Positions 59,103-64,000 of a stretch of 64,000 nt of DNA are shown in pieces. The stretch is from Chloroflexota bacterium (GTDB lineage Bacteria > Chloroflexota > Dehalococcoidia > DSTF01 > RBG-16-68-14), in contig JAJCYW010000004.1 of NCBI GenBank assembly GCA_029262675.1, forward strand, positions 141,384 through 205,383, in the 5' to 3' direction. Under the pieces are notes generated by a model. The model was not told the origin of the DNA. It searched no databases and saw nothing but the letters and a program-made list of their open reading frames with translations. A program made the position numbers and the translations under genes. Each line of letters starts with the position of its first letter. The first letter of the stretch is position 1.

Positions 59103-59570
59103 GTGACGAAGTACACTGCCCTCGACATCGCGGAGAACTGGTCGCGGCTGAACGACACGATCGTCGCGCTCGTCGACTATGTACCCGAGGACAAGCTGGA
59201 CTGGAGCCCTAGGGAAGACCTCTGGAATTTCCGGGGTATCCTCGCGCACATCGCGTTCACCCGCCACCATTGGTTGGGCAACGTCGTCCGTGACGCGGAG
59301 GCCTTCAAGGACAGCGATGTGTTTTCCAATCTCCGCACGTCGGCTGACGTACAGCAAGTCATCCGCGAGAGCTGGGATCGCGTGGACCGCTTCCTCTCAG
59401 ATCGAGCGAAGCTGGACGCGTCATACCAGGGATCGGACGGAGCCGACGACCTGCTCACAGGCCACTGGATCGCTTTCCACCTGCTGGAGCACGACATCCA
59501 CCATCGTTCCGACATCTTTCACTACCTGGCATTGCTGGGCAACGAGCACCCGGATGTCGGAACGCCGTAA
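59103..59570 (+). CDS. DinB-like protein, paralog 2
   Basis: 155 aa. LVDYVPEDKLDWSPREDLWN with FRGILAHIAFTRHHW and WIAFHLLEHDIHHRSDIFHYLALLGNEHPDVGTP are shared almost word for word with the next gene, showing a tandem duplication. His in LAHIAFTRHH and LLEHDIHHRSD fit the metal triad of the family. GTG 59103. Confidence 0.87.
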   Translation: MTKYTALDIAENWSRLNDTIVALVDYVPEDKLDWSPREDLWNFRGILAHIAFTRHHWLGNVVRDAEAFKDSDVFSNLRTSADVQQVIRESWDRVDRFLSDRAKLDASYQGSDGADDLLTGHWIAFHLLEHDIHHRSDIFHYLALLGNEHPDVGTP

Positions 59571-59629
59571 GCCGCGCCACGGTCACGCGACGGTCGTTCG
59601 TTTCGGGACGCCTTGAATAGGAGATTCCG

Positions 59630-60100
59630 ATGCCGAAGACAGCCTATCCGTTGCTCGATATCACTGCCCACTGGGGCCGGCTGAACGACACGCTGATCCA
59701 GCTCGTCGACTACGTGCCGGATGAGCAGATGCACTGGAGTCCGCGCGAGGACCTGTGGAACTTCCAGGGCATCCTCACCCACGTCATCGTCACGCGCGAC
59801 AACTGGCTGGGCGGCTTCTCAAGAGACGGCATCCAGCCGCCCGATGTCTTTGATACCGCGCGTTCTAAGGAGGGGGTGAAGAATGAGTTGGCCCGCTCCT
59901 GGGGGCGGCTGCTCCGCTTCCTCTCTGAAAAAGAGAACGTCTCCGCGATCTACGAAGGTGAGCGCGGCGGCCAGGAGTACAAGCTGTCGGGTTACTGGAT
60001 GGCGTTTCACCTGCTGGAGCACGACATCCATCACCGCGCGGACATCTTTCACTACCTGGCGCTGCTCAACATCGAGCATCCGCAGGTAGGCACGCCGTAA
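59630..60100 (+). CDS. DinB-like protein, paralog 3
   Basis: 156 aa. Very similar to the previous gene (LVDYVPDEQMHWSPREDLWN, LLEHDIHHRADIFHYLALLN and a VGTP end). The first metal-ligand region reads LTHVIVTRDNW, keeping His but losing the double His of paralog 2. ATG 59630, with GGAGAT before it. Confidence 0.87.
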   Translation: MPKTAYPLLDITAHWGRLNDTLIQLVDYVPDEQMHWSPREDLWNFQGILTHVIVTRDNWLGGFSRDGIQPPDVFDTARSKEGVKNELARSWGRLLRFLSEKENVSAIYEGERGGQEYKLSGYWMAFHLLEHDIHHRADIFHYLALLNIEHPQVGTP

Positions 60101-60114
60101 GGAGGAGCATTATC

Positions 60115-61185
60115 ATGGCAGAGGCCCCCGATTCCGAGAAGCTGCGGGAACGACTGCTCCACATCGCCGGCATGATGATCGGCGCGCACGTCGCACCGAT
60201 GATCATTCTTGGCGTTCGCCTCGGCCTCTACCGCGCGCTCGCAGGCGCGGGACCGGTGACGAGCGATGACCTGGCGGCCTCCACGGGACTTCACGAGCGC
60301 TGGCTGCGCGAGTGGCTGCAGGGCCAGGCCGCCGGCGGCGTGCTGGACTACCAGAGCGAAGGCCGCTATGAGCTGTCGCCGGAGACGGCCGTCCTCCTCG
60401 CCGATGAGGACGGCATGACCTACCTCGGCCATAACTTCGATGCGCTGACGCACCTGATGAGCGTGATCGAACCGCTGCAAGAATCGTTCCGGACCGGCAT
60501 CGGCTACTCCTGGAGCGACCGCGACGCCGAGCACGTCGCCTCGACCGAGAGCGTGTTCCGCAACTGGTACCGGCAGGTGCTGGTGCCCGTCGCGCTGCCT
60601 GTAATCGACGGCGTTACCGCCATGCTCGACGCCGGCGCGAAGGTCGCCGATGTCGGCTGCGGCACAGGCATCGCGCTGATAGAGATGGCGAAGGCGTATC
60701 CGGCGTCGCAGTTTGACGGCTACGATATCTCCCAGAACGCGCTGGACCGCGCAGAACAGAACAAGAGCGACGCCGGCGTGGAGAACGTGGCCTTCCACAA
60801 CATCGACGGCGACCCGATGCCCGGCGATGCCAACTTCGACTTCATCACAACGTTCGACTGTCTGCACGATATGACGCACCCAGAGCAGGCCGTCGCCGCC
60901 ATCCGCGCCGCGATCAAGCCCGCCGGCGTCTGGCTGATCGCCGACGTCAATAGCGCGCCGACGTTCGAAGAGAACCTGCCGAACCCGCTCGCGCCCATGC
61001 TGTACGCCCTGTCGGTGCTCTCCTGCATGTCGTCCGGGCTGTCGGAGGAGGGCGGCGCGGGCCTGGGCACGGTCGGTCTACCGGAGCCGAAGATGCGGGA
61101 GTTGGTGGAGGCCGGCGGCTTCACGCGCTTTCGCCGCCTGGACATCCCTCACCTGGTCAACGCCTTCTACGAAGCGCGGGTGTAG
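60115..61185 (+). CDS. SAM-dependent methyltransferase with winged-helix N-terminus
   Basis: 356 aa. A helical and winged-helix part (about 1-95, LAASTGLHERWLREWLQGQ) comes first, as in O-methyltransferase-type enzymes that dimerise through it. The SAM fold begins at VADVGCGTGIALIEMAKAYP and continues with FDGYDISQNALDRAEQ and FDFITTFDCLHDMTHPEQAV. ATG 60115 follows AAGGAGG, 14 bases after the last DinB-like gene, so they form one unit. Substrate unknown. Confidence 0.92.
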   Translation: MAEAPDSEKLRERLLHIAGMMIGAHVAPMIILGVRLGLYRALAGAGPVTSDDLAASTGLHERWLREWLQGQAAGGVLDYQSEGRYELSPETAVLLADEDGMTYLGHNFDALTHLMSVIEPLQESFRTGIGYSWSDRDAEHVASTESVFRNWYRQVLVPVALPVIDGVTAMLDAGAKVADVGCGTGIALIEMAKAYPASQFDGYDISQNALDRAEQNKSDAGVENVAFHNIDGDPMPGDANFDFITTFDCLHDMTHPEQAVAAIRAAIKPAGVWLIADVNSAPTFEENLPNPLAPMLYALSVLSCMSSGLSEEGGAGLGTVGLPEPKMRELVEAGGFTRFRRLDIPHLVNAFYEARV

Positions 61186-61322
61186 GCAAGCCCGCGCAGC
61201 CGTTCCGCCGGAACGGCAAGCTCGCCGGCAGGCGAGCCGTCCGCTCGACCCTAGCCGTACCGCCCGCTATCCTTTCGACGGCTTCCATTGACAAGCTCGT
61301 TAGCTAGCAAGGGCGAATCACG

Positions 61323-63944
61323 ATGACGGAGAACATCCTCGATTACTGCGGCGGCGTGTTCGGTGCCACGGCGCGGGGCCGCGGCGCAGGCGCGCCGAAG
61401 CCGTTCGCCATTCCCGGCGACACGGCTCACTACGCGCGCGACCGCGTCGTCGACGTCGAGCACATCAAGCTCGACATCGATATCGACATGGATCGCCAGC
61501 GCATCAAGGGCGTCGCCCGCACGACGTTCAGGCCGATCAACGACGGCGCGTTGCACGTCGAGTTCGACGCGGTCGAAATGGAGATCGAGAGCGTCCAGAT
61601 CCAAGGACGCCGCACGGCCGCCCGCTACACCTACGACGGCGCGAAGTTGCGCATTGAGCTCGGCCGCGGCCGCAAGGCCGGTGAGCGTATAACGACGGTG
61701 GTACGGTACTCGGCGACGCCCCGCCGCGGCCTCTACTTCGTCGCGCCGGACGAAGGCTACCCCAACAAGCCGCAGCAGGTGTGGAGCCAGGGCCAGGACG
61801 AGGACTCCCGCCACTGGTTCCCCTGCGTCGACTTCCCGAACGAGATGGCGACGAGCGAAGTGGCCGTCACCGTCCCCAAGCCGCTGATTGTTGTCTCCAA
61901 CGGACGTCTCGCCGGCGTCAGCGAGCGCGGCCGCAAGCGAACCTATCGCTGGCGGCAGGACCAGCCGCACGTCGCCTATCTGCTTAGCGTCGCCGCCGGC
62001 GACTTTGCGGAGATCAAGGACAGCGTCGACGGGCTCCCGATCCAGTACTACGTGCCGAAAGGCCGCGAGGCCGACGGCCGCCGCGCGCTCTCCCGCACGC
62101 CGCGCATGCTGCGCTTCTTCTCGGACGCCATCGGCATCAAGTACCCCTACGCCAAGTACGCGCAGGTCGTCGCGGCCGACTTCATCTTCGGCGGCATGGA
62201 GAACATCAGCGCCACCACGCTGACGGAGAACGTGCTCCAGGACCGCCGCGCCTACCCCGACTTCTTCGACGCCGGCGATGGCCTCGTCGCGCACGAGTTG
62301 GCCCACCAGTGGTTCGGCGACCTGCTCACCTGTCGCGACTGGGCCCACGGCTGGCTCAACGAAGGCTTCGCCACCTACTTCGATGCGCTCTTCACGGAAC
62401 ACCAGCGCGGCGTCGACGAGTTCCGCCTCCAGATGCGGCGCAACGGCCAGCTCTACATGGCGGAGGACGCACAGCACTACCGCCGCCCGATCGTCAGCAA
62501 CACCTACACGGAACCCATCGATCTCTTCGACCGTCAGTTCTACGAGAAGGGCTCATGGGCGCTGCACATGCTGCGCCACAACTTGGGCGACGACCTGTTC
62601 TGGAAGGCCATCCGCCATTACGCGGCGAAACATCGCGGCGGGAACGTCACCACGCCCGACCTCCAGCGCGCGATCGAGGAGTCGACGGGCCGCAACCTGG
62701 ACGAGTTCTTCGAGCAGTGGCTCTACGGCGCCGGCCATCCGCAACTCACTGTCGCGTTCGCGTATGACGCCACGGCCAAGCAGGGCAAGCTGACGGTCAA
62801 GCAGACGCAGACCGCCGACCACGGCAGCCGCGAGGTCTTTCGAACGCCGGTCGACGTATCGTTCCGCGTTGGCCGCCGCGACCAGAACTTCCGCATTCAC
62901 CTCACCGAGCGCGAGCAGTCGTTCTACTTCCCGCTTGCCCAGAAGCCGCGCATGGTCCGCTTCGACCCGGGCGGCTGGCTACTCAAGACGCTTGCCTTCA
63001 AGCGTGACCCGGAGTCGCTGACCTACCAGCTCAAGAACGACGACGACGTGATCGGCCGCATCGACGCCGCTGCCGAGCTCGCGAAGCTGGCCACCGCCGT
63101 TGCCGTCGCCGCGCTCAAGGCCGCTGTCACGGGCGACGGCTTCTGGGGCGTCCAGGCCGAGGCCGCGCGTGGGCTGGGCAGGATCGGCACGCCGGAGGCG
63201 CTCGAGGCGCTGCTCGACTGCGTCTCGGTCGATAACGCCCGGGCCCGCCGCGCCGCCGCTGGCGCGCTGGGCAGCTTCCGCGACGAGGCGCCGGCCAATC
63301 GCGGCGCGGCGGCGGCAGAGGCGCTGCAGAAGCTGCTGGACGACGGCGATCCCTCCTACTACGTCGAGGCGGAGGCCGCCGCTGCCCTCGGCCGCACGCG
63401 GTCGCAGCGCGCCTTCGCCACGCTGGAGCGGGCGATGGCCAAGCGCAGCCACAACGACATCATCCGCGTCCGCGCGCTGGAGGGCCTGGCGGAGCTCCGC
63501 GACGAACGAGCGCTGCCAATCGCGGTGGAGTGGACGGCCTACGGCAAGCCGTACCAGGCTCGCGACGCCGCCGCGACGTGTCTCAGCAAGACCGCGAAGT
63601 ACCTCGATAAGAAGGAGCCGGCCCGCGATAGGCTGACCGAGTTGCTCGATGACCCCTGGCTGCGTACGCGGCTGACGGCTATCTCCGCGCTCGTACACCT
63701 CGGCGATGTTGCCGCCATCCCCGCGCTGGAGCGCCTCGCCGCCCGAGAGCTGGACGGCCGCGTCATCCGCACCTCCCGCGAGGCGATAACCAAGCTGCGC
63801 GAGGGCGTCGACAAGGGCGAAGAGGTCAAGAAGCTGCGCGACGAACTGGACAAGCTGCGAGAGGATCAGCGCACGCTGAGGGACCGCCTGACCAAGATGG
63901 AGTCGAAGCCGCGTCGCGGGACGGCCAAGCGCAAGAAGAGGTAG
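61323..63944 (+). CDS. M1 family aminopeptidase with HEAT-like repeats and coiled coil
   Basis: 873 aa. The exopeptidase motif is IFGGMENISATTL (GxMEN) and the zinc site is HELAHQWFGDL (His324, Glu325, His328) followed 18 residues later by Glu347 in HGWLNEGFATYF. A C-terminal region of about 300 residues (from about 560) has HEAT/ARM-like alpha repeats (ALKAAVTGDGFWGVQAEAAR, AAAALGRTRSQRAFATLERA, ISALVHLGDVAAIPALERL). It ends in a Lys/Glu-rich coiled coil (VKKLRDELDKLREDQRTLRD) and a basic tail. M1 enzymes remove N-terminal residues from peptides. ATG 61323. Confidence 0.95.
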   Translation: MTENILDYCGGVFGATARGRGAGAPKPFAIPGDTAHYARDRVVDVEHIKLDIDIDMDRQRIKGVARTTFRPINDGALHVEFDAVEMEIESVQIQGRRTAARYTYDGAKLRIELGRGRKAGERITTVVRYSATPRRGLYFVAPDEGYPNKPQQVWSQGQDEDSRHWFPCVDFPNEMATSEVAVTVPKPLIVVSNGRLAGVSERGRKRTYRWRQDQPHVAYLLSVAAGDFAEIKDSVDGLPIQYYVPKGREADGRRALSRTPRMLRFFSDAIGIKYPYAKYAQVVAADFIFGGMENISATTLTENVLQDRRAYPDFFDAGDGLVAHELAHQWFGDLLTCRDWAHGWLNEGFATYFDALFTEHQRGVDEFRLQMRRNGQLYMAEDAQHYRRPIVSNTYTEPIDLFDRQFYEKGSWALHMLRHNLGDDLFWKAIRHYAAKHRGGNVTTPDLQRAIEESTGRNLDEFFEQWLYGAGHPQLTVAFAYDATAKQGKLTVKQTQTADHGSREVFRTPVDVSFRVGRRDQNFRIHLTEREQSFYFPLAQKPRMVRFDPGGWLLKTLAFKRDPESLTYQLKNDDDVIGRIDAAAELAKLATAVAVAALKAAVTGDGFWGVQAEAARGLGRIGTPEALEALLDCVSVDNARARRAAAGALGSFRDEAPANRGAAAAEALQKLLDDGDPSYYVEAEAAAALGRTRSQRAFATLERAMAKRSHNDIIRVRALEGLAELRDERALPIAVEWTAYGKPYQARDAAATCLSKTAKYLDKKEPARDRLTELLDDPWLRTRLTAISALVHLGDVAAIPALERLAARELDGRVIRTSREAITKLREGVDKGEEVKKLRDELDKLREDQRTLRDRLTKMESKPRRGTAKRKKR

Positions 63945-64000
63945 CCGCTTCTGGCCCTCTCCCTCGGCTGCTCATTAGCTCGAACCGTCGCCAACAGGTC

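Overview
The window is high-GC bacterial chromosome, densely coded on both strands. The gene content fits an environmental Chloroflexota (Dehalococcoidia-like) bacterium: Thr/Pro-rich surface linkers, cohesin and dockerin domains outside a cellulosome, system II cytochrome c maturation, NrfD-type membrane modules, and CoA-transferase, DinB and alpha-mannosidase genes. This placement is inference from gene content; no rRNA or marker protein here settles it.

Region 1 (1-6777) holds a beta-propeller fragment cut by the window edge, two large secreted or surface proteins (one ending in a dockerin domain) and a reverse-strand acyl-CoA dehydrogenase.

Region 2 (about 6800-17160) is accessory DNA. 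It has two unrelated phosphotransferase genes of the aminoglycoside/choline kinase superfamily that share an almost identical 46-bp 3' end, an arsR-acr3 arsenite pair, a broken membrane protein gene, a repeat-rich secreted protein and an OmpR-type two-component pair. These are interspersed with decayed tRNA pieces. One intact tRNA-Lys(UUU) lies at 16418-16492. An exact 38-bp copy of its 3' end sits 4 kb away at 12442-12479, and about 350 bp around its 5' half is duplicated at 9757-10114. Both duplicates carry the first codons of a DUF309 gene whose full copy is at 44782.

Region 3 (17165-44434) is an electron-transfer island. It starts with a GAF sensor kinase, a NarL-type regulator and a pseudo-receiver. 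TPR and NHL proteins follow, then a hexaheme cytochrome, and then a fusion of a cohesin domain, a long Thr/Pro linker and a multiheme cytochrome. Next come hemA, a PCYCGC protein, a J-like/TPR protein and the maturation set CcdA, ResB, CcsA and TlpA. After these are a pentaheme lipoprotein, a cytochrome b and a dodecaheme cytochrome. Reverse-strand genes encode a NapC/NrfH-like multiheme protein and a five-gene module (hexaheme, Tat-targeted four-cluster ferredoxin, NrfD, hexaheme, NHL protein). I count 48 CXXCH and two CX3CH motifs in seven proteins. No recognisable terminal reductase is present, so the electrons probably go to a partner outside the window or to an extracellular acceptor.

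Region 4 (44782-63944) is ordinary chromosome: DUF309, an HtrA-like protease, secreted proteins, an alpha/beta hydrolase, a flavin reductase, an aminotransferase, a class III CoA-transferase, a PHP phosphoesterase coupled to a GH38 alpha-mannosidase, an enoyl-CoA hydratase, three tandem DinB-like proteins, a methyltransferase and an M1 aminopeptidase with HEAT-like repeats.
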